This document shows positions 1 through 5,443 of a stretch of 5,443 nucleotides of DNA, piece after piece; within the stretch, counting starts at the first letter, position 1, and each line of letters begins with the position of its first letter. The notes beneath the pieces are model-generated. The model was given only the letters and a program-made list of their open reading frames with translations. It was not told where the DNA came from and did not search any database. The DNA is from Myxococcota bacterium. Its GTDB lineage: Bacteria > Myxococcota_A > Polyangia > HGW-17. The DNA lies in contig JAHJLU010000004.1 of NCBI GenBank assembly GCA_018821745.1, positions 1 to 5,443 on the forward strand, read 5' to 3'. A program made the translations under genes and the position numbers.

Positions 1-1730
1 ACAACACCAACAACATCAACAACACCAACAACATCAATAATATTGACTGTGGAAACGGCGTCATTGAGGGCACTGAAGACTGCGATGGCACGGAACTGGG
101 CACCGCTGAGTGCACCACTCTGGGCCTCGGCTTTACCGGCGGAACGCTCGCATGTAACACCAACTGCACCTTCGACACAGCCCTTTGTGAAGGTGGCTTT
201 GAGTGTGGTAACAGCGTTATCGAAGGAACGGAAGAATGCGACACCGACGACCTGAACGATGAAGACTGCACCACCCTTGGCCTCGGTTATACCGGTGGTG
301 TTCTCTCCTGTGGGGATGACTGCATGTTCGATGTCTCCGCGTGCGTGACCGAAACACTCGATTGCGGCAACGGCACCGTTGAAACGGGCGAAGCATGTGA
401 CGGTGACGATCTCAACGGCGCCAGCTGTTCCGATTACGGATATACCGGCGGCACACTTTACTGCAACGTTACCTGCACCGGCTTTGAAATGTTTGGCTGC
501 AACAACTACGATTATGATTGTGGTAATGGCCTCATTGGACTCGGCGAGTCCTGCGATGGCACAAATCTTGGTGGCCAGGATTGCACTGACAGAGGCTTCT
601 CCGGGGGTACCCTGGCCTGTGACAGTAACTGCGGCTTCGACACCTCAGCTTGCACAGGGGACTTCTGTGATTTAAACTACTGGTACAACGACGGATATTG
701 CGACCCCTGTGAACTCATGGGTGGAACCGTGGATCCCGACTGTGCCGACATCTGCTACAACTCCGACGGCGACTGCGGCTCCTATGTTGATCCTCTGGTG
801 GGTACCACCACCTGTTTGTATGCAGAGGGTGTTGAAGACCCCGACTGCACCGGTTCTTGCGGTGACGCGGCTATCGATGGCTGGCTCGGTGAAAACTGTG
901 ACGGTGCGGAGCTCAACGACTACACATGTGAGGATTTCGGATACTATGGCGGAACCCTCAGCTGCAGTGACAACTGCACCTTTGATATTACCGGCTGTGA
1001 TCCCGGCACCTGCGGTGACGGTTTTATCGCCCCCTTTGGCGCCGAGACCTGTGACGGCACCAACACCAGCGGCCTGGGCTGTGAAGACCTCGGACTGGGC
1101 TTCGGCAGCGGAACCCTCACTTGCAACAGCACCTGCGATGACTACGATGTGAGTGCCTGTATTTACCCCACCTGTGGCGACGATATCGCTGAAGGACCCG
1201 AGACCTGCGATGGAACAGACCTTATGGGCTATGCCTGTGAAGACCTCGCTGGCTTCATCGGTGGCACACTCGCCTGTAACGGCACCTGCGACGGCTTCGA
1301 CACTGATGGTTGTACAGCTCTCACCTGCGGTGCCATTGATCTGGGAACCCTCGACGCGACTATTCAGGCCACTGGCGATCTCTGTGACGGAACCGGTTCC
1401 ACCCTCTATGACAACGACTCCAACTGCACCGGTTATTCTTCGACAGGTTCGGAGAAAGTCTTCCAGCTGGTGGTACATGCTGGTGCCACCATCGACATTA
1501 CCTATGAAACTGAGGCAGACAACGCCCTCTATATCATCGACAGCTGCACGGATACCATGCCTGCATCCTGTCTTGCTGGTGCAGATGCAAACGGCAGCTC
1601 CACTCCCATTGAGACCGTGAGCTATACCAACAGTACCGGTGCGGATCAGACCATTTTCATCGTAGCTGACCTTTACAGCACCGTTTGCTCAGGTACCCCC
1701 ATCAACTACACCATCGACATCACTTTCTAG
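1..1730 (+). CDS. Cysteine-rich repeat surface/secreted protein with C-terminal PPC-like domain, 5'-truncated by window edge
   Basis: The frame is open from base 3 to the TAG at 1728-1730, giving 575 visible residues; the start lies upstream of the window. The order is an Asn-rich linker (1-14), four six-cysteine modules (about 16-62, 68-114, 121-166, 173-217), an eight-cysteine insert (222-282), three more modules (286-332, 337-386, 391-437), and a beta-rich end domain (442-575). Modules follow C-x10-12-C-x9-C-x11-13-C-x3-C-x6-7-C, with CGNG or CGDG at the start, CDG in the middle and GGTL before the fourth cysteine. The end domain, with EKVFQLVV, ALYIIDSC and TIFIVAD strands, resembles pre-peptidase C-terminal (PPC) domains. 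I count 56 cysteines, an even number in every module, which fits an exported disulfide-bonded protein. Such modules are known mainly from large extracellular proteins of Myxococcota and relatives; ligand and function are unknown. The signal peptide would be outside the window. An internal ATG at 324 is not the start, because two modules precede it in frame. Confidence 0.9.
   Translation, partial: NTNNINNTNNINNIDCGNGVIEGTEDCDGTELGTAECTTLGLGFTGGTLACNTNCTFDTALCEGGFECGNSVIEGTEECDTDDLNDEDCTTLGLGYTGGVLSCGDDCMFDVSACVTETLDCGNGTVETGEACDGDDLNGASCSDYGYTGGTLYCNVTCTGFEMFGCNNYDYDCGNGLIGLGESCDGTNLGGQDCTDRGFSGGTLACDSNCGFDTSACTGDFCDLNYWYNDGYCDPCELMGGTVDPDCADICYNSDGDCGSYVDPLVGTTTCLYAEGVEDPDCTGSCGDAAIDGWLGENCDGAELNDYTCEDFGYYGGTLSCSDNCTFDITGCDPGTCGDGFIAPFGAETCDGTNTSGLGCEDLGLGFGSGTLTCNSTCDDYDVSACIYPTCGDDIAEGPETCDGTDLMGYACEDLAGFIGGTLACNGTCDGFDTDGCTALTCGAIDLGTLDATIQATGDLCDGTGSTLYDNDSNCTGYSSTGSEKVFQLVVHAGATIDITYETEADNALYIIDSCTDTMPASCLAGADANGSSTPIETVSYTNSTGADQTIFIVADLYSTVCSGTPINYTIDITF
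3..38 (+). repeat. 18-bp in-frame tandem repeat encoding an Asn-rich linker
   Basis: Two copies of aacaccaacaacatcaac lie head to tail at 3-20 and 21-38, differing only in the last base (c versus t). In the reading frame of the cysteine-rich gene each copy encodes NTNNIN, followed by a further NI before the first CGNG module. The array touches the left edge of the window, so the real copy number is unknown. Because the unit is a multiple of three, copy-number change would lengthen or shorten the linker without breaking the frame. Confidence 0.85.
48..1313 (+). repeat. Array of seven six-cysteine modules (protein-level repeat)
   Basis: Module positions in DNA are 48-188, 204-344, 363-500, 519-653, 858-998, 1011-1160 and 1173-1313. 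Each encodes 45-50 residues with six cysteines. The gap between cysteines two and three is always nine residues and between four and five always three. The other gaps vary by only one or two residues. The recurrent signature is CGNG, then CDG, then GGTLxC, then CxFD. The copies have diverged at DNA level, so they look like old duplications rather than a fresh tandem amplification. The stretch 666-848 interrupts the array with a different eight-cysteine insert. Confidence 0.88.
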
Positions 1731-1747
1731 TTGATTCATTGAATCGC

Positions 1748-1770
1748 TGACCGGGGCTTTGCCCCGGTCA
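1748..1770 (+). terminator. Perfect GC-rich hairpin after the cysteine-rich gene, probable terminator
   Basis: The arms tgaccggggc (1748-1757) and gccccggtca (1761-1770) pair perfectly over 10 bp around a three-base ttt loop, starting 18 bases after the TAG. The following bases, ttcctattct, are only moderately T-rich, so the intrinsic-terminator call rests mainly on the stem and its position. A smaller dyad, gattca-t-tgaatc, lies just before it at 1733-1745. The minus-strand gene at 1941-2684 converges on this hairpin. Read in that direction no T-run follows, so a two-way role is less likely. Confidence 0.65.
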
Positions 1771-1940
1771 TTCCTATTCTCCCACATATTCATGCAAACA
1801 GGGACCATGCCCATGGCAGCCATGCCCTATTATCCGGGCCAAAGTGATCCCTGCGGGACATTGGATCACAATGCCCGCTCCCTGTACCCTTACCGCAAAT
1901 TGGAAATGTTCGAATGCTGTCGTGCTGTCGAAGAGGAAAT
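1771..1940. other. Convergent intergenic stretch, no gene seen
   Basis: This non-coding stretch separates two convergent stop codons. It contains an imperfectly placed inverted repeat, gtgatcc (1844-1850) and ggatcac (1863-1869) with a 12-base loop, which could be a weak transcript-end structure for the minus-strand gene; only ttt follows it on that strand. It also contains a directly repeated 8-mer, tgctgtcg, at 1915-1922 and 1923-1930. I see no convincing ribosome binding site or coding pattern. Confidence 0.5.
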
Positions 1941-2684
1941 CTACTCTTCTTTTTGCGGGGGCTCCGCACTGGATTCTGTCGGGAGTTCATCATCATCCGA
2001 GGGCAGCGTGAAGGCGGCGAAGGGATCCCCCTTGTCCAGAAACTGAAGAACGCCTCCGAGAGCCAGCAGGACAGACCCGGCCAGGGCGGCGAAGAACCCC
2101 AGGCTGACCCTCGCGACTACCTGATGGGGGTTGTAGGTAGCGTGCATATAAAAGGCCTGTGAAGCATCCCTGAGAGTTCCTGACATGTAGAAGACCAAAA
2201 TGAACAGCAGGCTGCCCGCGCCACCGGCAACCCCCAAAAACAGGAATGGATGAAACTGTCTTTTTATGAAGGCCAGGATCAGGAGCGCCAAACCCGCGAC
2301 AACAGCCAGCCACCCCATAACGAGGATGATTATCCCCGCGGTCTTGGTCTTCTTCGCTTTGTCATGAAAATTCAAGAGCGTCCCCACTTCCCTGCCCGCT
2401 GATCGGCGCGCCTTGAGCCCCTCGGCGGCGAGGCTCCGCAGTTTCTCCCAGCTCCGGAATTTCTTGGCCTTGCGGGATTTATCTTCCTCCTGGCATCCCT
2501 TCTTGCAGCCATAGAAGGTCTCCATTCCCTTGGGACTGTAACGTTCTGACTGCTCATACTCAGCCCCCTTCTGATCCTTGTGGTAGGCGAACCTGAGCCG
2601 CCATTCCCGGGAAAAGAGGGAATAACTGAGGAGCGCGATGGACAGAATATAAAGGGCTATGGCGCCTTTTCGGTGATTTGACAT
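1941..2684 (-). CDS. Hypothetical four-span membrane protein
   Basis: This is an unrecognised 247-residue protein. Predicted hydrophobic segments are near residues 7-24, 116-140, 146-167 and 192-216. Between the first and second lies a strongly basic soluble loop of about 90 residues with a CKKGC pair (Cys60, Cys64) and two tryptophans (28, 79). The loop between spans three and four contains FYMHATYNPHQ. The C-terminal tail (217-247) is acidic and proline/serine-rich (DDDE, EPPQKEE). The ATG at 2684 is chosen because AAGGGAG (2700-2694) sits nine bases upstream. The frame stays open to 2912, but that longer form would run into the divergent gene's leader, has no good ribosome binding site and lacks a plausible N-terminus. 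It is divergent from the VWA lipoprotein gene and convergent with the cysteine-rich gene. The order of one span, large loop, then three spans resembles claudin/PMP22-type proteins, but I cannot claim homology. Function is unknown. Confidence 0.8.
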   Translation of the reverse strand: MSNHRKGAIALYILSIALLSYSLFSREWRLRFAYHKDQKGAEYEQSERYSPKGMETFYGCKKGCQEEDKSRKAKKFRSWEKLRSLAAEGLKARRSAGREVGTLLNFHDKAKKTKTAGIIILVMGWLAVVAGLALLILAFIKRQFHPFLFLGVAGGAGSLLFILVFYMSGTLRDASQAFYMHATYNPHQVVARVSLGFFAALAGSVLLALGGVLQFLDKGDPFAAFTLPSDDDELPTESSAEPPQKEE

Positions 2685-2904
2685 GGGTGAAGTCTCCCTT
2701 TCTGCTCTCCCTTTTATAATGAAAATGCAATCTCCACAAGCTGACTCAGTTCCCATACGGCATGTGATACAGGAGAATAGCACAAACGAATCAACAGAGT
2801 TGAGGCCATGACAGGCGCACGCGGGTGAGGTCCTTCCTCTTGCGGCGTATCCTTGCAGTGCCTGCCCCATGAGAACCTTCGGCGGCGGGCGAAGGAGACA
2901 CACA
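2685..2904. promoter_or_regulatory. Divergent intergenic region between membrane protein and VWA lipoprotein genes
   Basis: This 220-bp region must hold the start signals of both divergent genes. For the minus-strand gene there is a 9-bp direct repeat, which reads aaagggaga on that strand, at 2714-2706 and 2701-2693; the nearer copy is the ribosome binding site. A weak minus-strand promoter candidate is TTGTGG (2739-2734) with TATAAA (2718-2713), but the 15-bp spacing is short. For the plus-strand gene I recognise no convincing -35/-10 pair. Whether the two genes share control cannot be seen from sequence alone. Confidence 0.45.
2876..2897 (+). promoter_or_regulatory. Ribosome binding site of VWA gene, partly inside a small inverted repeat
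   Basis: AAGGAG (2892-2897) lies seven bases before the ATG at 2905 and decides that start over an in-frame ATG at 2869. Its first four bases fall in the right arm of a perfect 6-bp inverted repeat, ccttcg (2876-2881) and cgaagg (2890-2895), with an 8-base loop. If formed in the mRNA, this hairpin would partly mask the ribosome binding site. The binding site itself is clear; the regulatory role of the hairpin is an inference. Confidence 0.6.
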
Positions 2905-4671
2905 ATGGGCAAATTTTATCTCATATCCCTTTCACTCGTAGTGGTCATTGCCTGTCAGGGGCGTGATACGACCAAAAAATCCCCCGAAGAAAAAGTCATT
3001 GAGCCAATCCAGAAGGCCGACTTCGTGCAAAACGAAGTCTCTATTCCTGCGACAAAAATCAAGGATCAGAGCAAGTCCACTTACAAGATGCTCCCCATGG
3101 GTGCCAGGACCAGTGGAAAAAACGGCTTGGGAGGAGCCAAGTTTTATTCCTCAGGGGCTCGCCGCATAAAAATGGGCGAGGGTATCGCCCGACCGCGGGG
3201 CCCAAAGGGTCTGAGTACTTTTGACAAGAAACGTGACAACAGGAACTTCAATACGGAGTCCTATGACAGAATCTACGAGAATCCCTTTGACCGAGTCATT
3301 GAGAAGCCGCTCTCGACCTTCAGTGTCGATGTGGACACCGCCTCCTACGCCAACGCCCGGCGATTCCTCACTGCCCACAGGATGCCCCCGAAGGACTCCA
3401 TCCGAATCGAAGAATTTATTAATTATTTCAACTACAATTACGAGGGGCCATCCCCTGCTTCCAAGACCCCCTTCAGCGTCCATGGCGAGCTGTCCAGTTG
3501 CCCCTGGGCTCCCAGGCATAAGCTGCTTCGTATCGGCATCAAAGGGAAGGAGATCCCCGAGAAGAGCCGCCCGAACTCCAATCTGGTATTTCTCCTGGAT
3601 GTCTCGGGTTCCATGAACTCCCCCAACAAGCTCCCCCTCCTCAAGCAGGCCTTCAAGCTCCTGGTTAAGAAACTGACGCCACGTGACCGCATCGCCATCG
3701 TTGTGTATGCAGGGGCGTCAGGCGTTGTGCTGCCCTCCACCTCCGCCGGTGAACAGCAGAAAATCCTGGACTCCCTGAGCAAACTCTACGCCGGTGGCTC
3801 CACAAACGCCGGGGCCGGGATTGAAGCCGCCTACGCCATTGCCGAGAAGCATTTTATTCCCAAGGGGATCAACCGCGTGATTCTGGCCACAGACGGGGAC
3901 TTCAACGTGGGGACCACCTCCCGTGGAGATCTGGTACGCATGGTTGAGAAGAAGGCGAAGAAAAACATTTACCTCACTGTGCTCGGGTTTGGCATGGGCA
4001 ATTATAAGGACTCCATGCTGGAGACCCTCTCCGGCAAGGGAAACGGTAACTACGCCTATATCGATACCATCAGCGAAGCTCGCAAGGTACTGGTGAAGCA
4101 GATGGGGGGGACACTCATCACCATCGCCAAGGATGTGAAGATCCAGATCGAATTCAACCCTTCCAAAATTGCGGCCTACCGCCTCATCGGCTATGAAAAC
4201 CGCATACTGGCGGCCCGGGATTTCAATGACGACAAAAAGGACGCAGGGGAGATCGGCGCGGGACACATGGTGACGGCCCTCTACGAACTCATCCCCAAGG
4301 GAGTGAAGGTCCCCGGGCCCACGGTGGACAGCCTCAAATACCAGGCGCCCAAAACTCCGGTTAAGGGGAGCAACCTCCATGAACTGGCCACGGTGAAGCT
4401 GCGTCACAAAGCACCTGACGCCGAAAAATCCACTCTCGTCTCTTTCCCGGTGAAGGATCTCAGCGGTTCCTTCCAGTCTGCCTCTGAAGATATGCGATTT
4501 GCGGCGGCTGTTGCTGGCTTCGCCATGCTCCTGAGGGGATCGGAGCACGCGGGAACACTTACCTATACAAAAGTCATCGGCATGGCCCAAAAAGCCATGG
4601 GCTCGGACAAAAACGGATATCGCAAAGAGTTCATCTCCCTGGTGAAAAATGCCATGGATTTGAAAAAGTAG
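2905..4671 (+). CDS. VWA-domain lipoprotein of the YfbK family
   Basis: This complete 588-residue protein is close to the roughly 575 residues of E. coli YfbK as I recall it. Residues 1-17 are a lipoprotein signal with lipobox V-I-A-C17; Gln18 follows, so under the E. coli rule it would go to the outer membrane. A poorly conserved basic, low-complexity linker runs to about 115. Then come the YfbK-type N-terminal domain (about 116-215, including STFSVDVDTASYAN), a VWA domain (about 224-400), and the YfbK C-terminal domain (about 405-585, with SEDMRF at 527-532 and LLRGSE at 542-547). The metal-ion-dependent adhesion site looks intact: D232-V-S234-G-S236, T300 in GGSTNAG, and D330 in ATDGDFN. 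VWA domains usually bind protein partners through a metal ion; this family's specific role is not established. The start is set by AAGGAG seven bases upstream. The gene is divergent from the membrane-protein gene and followed by a 246-bp gap. Confidence 0.95.
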   Translation: MGKFYLISLSLVVVIACQGRDTTKKSPEEKVIEPIQKADFVQNEVSIPATKIKDQSKSTYKMLPMGARTSGKNGLGGAKFYSSGARRIKMGEGIARPRGPKGLSTFDKKRDNRNFNTESYDRIYENPFDRVIEKPLSTFSVDVDTASYANARRFLTAHRMPPKDSIRIEEFINYFNYNYEGPSPASKTPFSVHGELSSCPWAPRHKLLRIGIKGKEIPEKSRPNSNLVFLLDVSGSMNSPNKLPLLKQAFKLLVKKLTPRDRIAIVVYAGASGVVLPSTSAGEQQKILDSLSKLYAGGSTNAGAGIEAAYAIAEKHFIPKGINRVILATDGDFNVGTTSRGDLVRMVEKKAKKNIYLTVLGFGMGNYKDSMLETLSGKGNGNYAYIDTISEARKVLVKQMGGTLITIAKDVKIQIEFNPSKIAAYRLIGYENRILAARDFNDDKKDAGEIGAGHMVTALYELIPKGVKVPGPTVDSLKYQAPKTPVKGSNLHELATVKLRHKAPDAEKSTLVSFPVKDLSGSFQSASEDMRFAAAVAGFAMLLRGSEHAGTLTYTKVIGMAQKAMGSDKNGYRKEFISLVKNAMDLKK

Positions 4672-4917
4672 ACACCACCGTCTGTCTGACCGGCCCCACA
4701 GATCCTCCCGTCATGCAGAAATGACCACTCCCTGACACCCATCCGTCCCCAGATCCCGCCCACCGAAAAAACGGGTGTGCGCCTCATGAAATTAATCCTT
4801 GAATAACCAGCGTTTTGAGACCATACTCACCCTCTGACCCATAGGATATTGGGTGCGGCGGCGGGAATATAAGCCCTCCGGTGAGGCAGTGTGCCGCATA
4901 ACCACGAGGAGATTTAC
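4672..4917. other. Intergenic region upstream of RNase E/G gene
   Basis: No gene is seen in these 246 bases. No clear terminator follows the VWA gene: the best pairing, around caccg-aaaaaa-cgggtg (4761-4777), is short and imperfect. One candidate plus-strand promoter is TTGAAT (4799-4804) and CATACT (4822-4827) with 17-bp spacing, each matching four of six consensus bases. It would give a leader of roughly 85 bases before the GTG. A TATAAG hexamer at 4868-4873 matches five of six bases but lacks a partner -35. RNase E genes in enterobacteria are autoregulated through their leader; nothing here shows whether this one is. Confidence 0.4.
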
Positions 4918-4920
4918 GTG
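4906..4920 (+). promoter_or_regulatory. Ribosome binding site setting a GTG start for RNase E/G
   Basis: GAGGAG (4906-4911) lies six bases before GTG (4918-4920). The next in-frame ATG, at 4930, is 18 bases from this site, which is too far for normal initiation. The GTG start gives MNRKMLIN, in line with the usual short lead-in before MLIN in RNase E proteins. Confidence 0.85.
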
Positions 4921-5443
4921 AATAGAAAAATGCTGATTAACGGACAGCGGGCCGAAGAGCTTCGATTAGCCATCATCGGCGACGGTGTCCTCGAACACTA
5001 TCAGGTGGAGAAATCCGAAGCAGGCCTCCAGCGGGCCAACATTTATGTGGGGCAGGTCACCTCCCTGCAGAAAAACCTCAACGCCGCCTTTGTTGACTAT
5101 GGGTCCGCAAAAGACGGTTTCCTCCCTGCCCGGGAGGTGATGCATCAGGTGGCCTCCGCAAAACCCCGGCAGGGCGAGGGTTCACAGAACATCGAACAGC
5201 TGCTGCAGAAGAAGAAGCCGATCCTGGTTCAGGTCACCAACGATGCGGTTGGAGGGAAAGGCGCTGCGCTGACTACCAACATAAGCCTCGCGGGACGATA
5301 CCTGGTCCTCACGCCCTTCGACTCTTCCCGGGGGATCTCCCGCAAGATAGAAGACGAGGATGAGCGCAAGGTTCTCAGAGAGCGAATCACAGACCTCGCC
5401 CTCCCCGACCAGATGGGATGCATCATCCGTACCAACGCCATGG
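4918..5443 (+). CDS. rne: Ribonuclease E/G family endoribonuclease, N-terminal part, cut by window edge
   Basis: The first 175 residues are visible and the gene runs off the right edge. RNase E/G is a cytoplasmic single-strand-specific endoribonuclease that acts in mRNA decay and in rRNA and tRNA processing. The N-terminus KMLINGQRAEELRLAI (4-19) matches the family opening. The S1 RNA-binding domain is about 38-107, with ANIYVGQVTSL, AAFVDYG and DGFLPAREV, and carries the family's insertion (about 75-98). Then come KGAALTTNISLAGRYLVL (114-131), GISRKIEDEDER (139-150) and IIRTNAM (169-175), belonging to the next part of the catalytic core. The catalytic aspartates, the DNase I-like domain and the zinc-link cysteines lie beyond the window. 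AEELR, AAFVDYG and GAALTT are closer to E. coli RNase E than RNase G, but the name cannot be settled without the C-terminal half. The gene is probably transcribed separately from the VWA gene. Confidence 0.94.
   Translation, partial: MNRKMLINGQRAEELRLAIIGDGVLEHYQVEKSEAGLQRANIYVGQVTSLQKNLNAAFVDYGSAKDGFLPAREVMHQVASAKPRQGEGSQNIEQLLQKKKPILVQVTNDAVGGKGAALTTNISLAGRYLVLTPFDSSRGISRKIEDEDERKVLRERITDLALPDQMGCIIRTNAM

Noticed and set aside
324..326. ATG as the start of the cysteine-rich gene (468-residue form)
   Set aside because: The same frame is open back to base 3 and encodes two more intact cysteine modules upstream; this ATG sits inside module two, just after its fifth cysteine.
672..1478. Long open frame on the minus strand (268 codons)
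   Set aside because: It lies wholly antisense to the cysteine-rich gene, whose repeat pattern proves the plus frame. Its Val/Ala/Gly-rich translation is what reverse reading of Asp/Cys/Thr-rich codons gives.
1790..1996. Minus-strand open frame of 68 codons at the end of the membrane-protein gene
   Set aside because: It overlaps the 3' end of that gene in another frame, and its composition is unlike a real protein.
1759..2046. Plus-strand open frame of 95 codons in the convergent region
   Set aside because: It begins with TTG inside the terminator hairpin, has no proper ribosome binding site and ends antisense to the membrane-protein gene.
2678..2720. Perfect TTGACA (2678-2683) and perfect TATAAT (2715-2720) on the plus strand
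   Set aside because: They are separated by 31 bp, far beyond the usual 16-18 bp, and TTGACA lies across the start of the minus-strand gene. TATAAT has no suitable partner at the right distance.
2869..2904. Upstream in-frame ATG for the VWA gene (12 extra residues)
   Set aside because: It would put a basic MRTFGGGRRRHT stretch before the lipoprotein signal, and the AAGGAG seven bases before 2905 clearly favours the later start.
2685..2912. N-terminal extension of the membrane protein to 2912
   Set aside because: The extension would overlap the divergent gene's leader and start, has no ribosome binding site, and places an odd Cys-rich stretch before a normal first membrane span.
3718..4590. 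Long open frame on the minus strand (290 codons)
   Set aside because: It is antisense to the conserved VWA and YfbK C-terminal domains, shows no family motif and has no ribosome binding site I can support.
1..5443. CRISPR array, tRNA, rRNA, insertion sequence or defence cluster
   Set aside because: There are no regularly spaced DNA repeats with unique spacers, no tRNA-like folds noticed, no transposase motif and no defence-gene motif. The only tandem repeats are protein-coding.

Overview
The window reads as chromosomal sequence from a Gram-negative bacterium. The gene set points to a deltaproteobacterial or Myxococcota/Bradymonadota-like lineage. The main clues are a secreted protein built from repeated six-cysteine 'CGNG...CDG...GGTL.C...C.FD...C' modules with a pre-peptidase-C-like end domain, a YfbK-type VWA lipoprotein, and an RNase E/G gene. 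The lineage is an inference from protein style; no rRNA or tRNA gene is present to confirm it.

Layout: (1) From the left edge to 1730 (+) is the 3' part of a cysteine-rich extracellular protein. Its frame is already open at the edge, so the true start lies outside. (2) 1731-1940 is a convergent intergenic stretch with a perfect 10-bp GC-rich hairpin just after the stop codon. (3) 1941-2684 (-) encodes an unrecognised protein with four predicted membrane spans. (4) 2685-2904 is a divergent intergenic region. It carries a duplicated Shine-Dalgarno-like motif for the minus-strand gene and a small inverted repeat overlapping the ribosome binding site of the plus-strand gene. (5) 2905-4671 (+) encodes a complete VWA-domain lipoprotein of the YfbK family with an intact metal-binding (MIDAS) motif. 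(6) 4672-4917 is intergenic with one weak promoter candidate. (7) From 4918 to the right edge (+) is the 5' part of an RNase E/G gene, starting at GTG.

The first three proteins are probably cell-envelope or exported (exported repeat protein, membrane protein, lipoprotein); the last is cytoplasmic RNA metabolism. Gene orientations (+, -, +, +) and intergenic gaps of over 200 bp suggest four separate transcription units rather than one operon, so no joint pathway can be read from this window. I see no mobile element, CRISPR array or defence system. The most distinctive content is the regular cysteine array and the unassigned four-span membrane protein divergent from the VWA gene.
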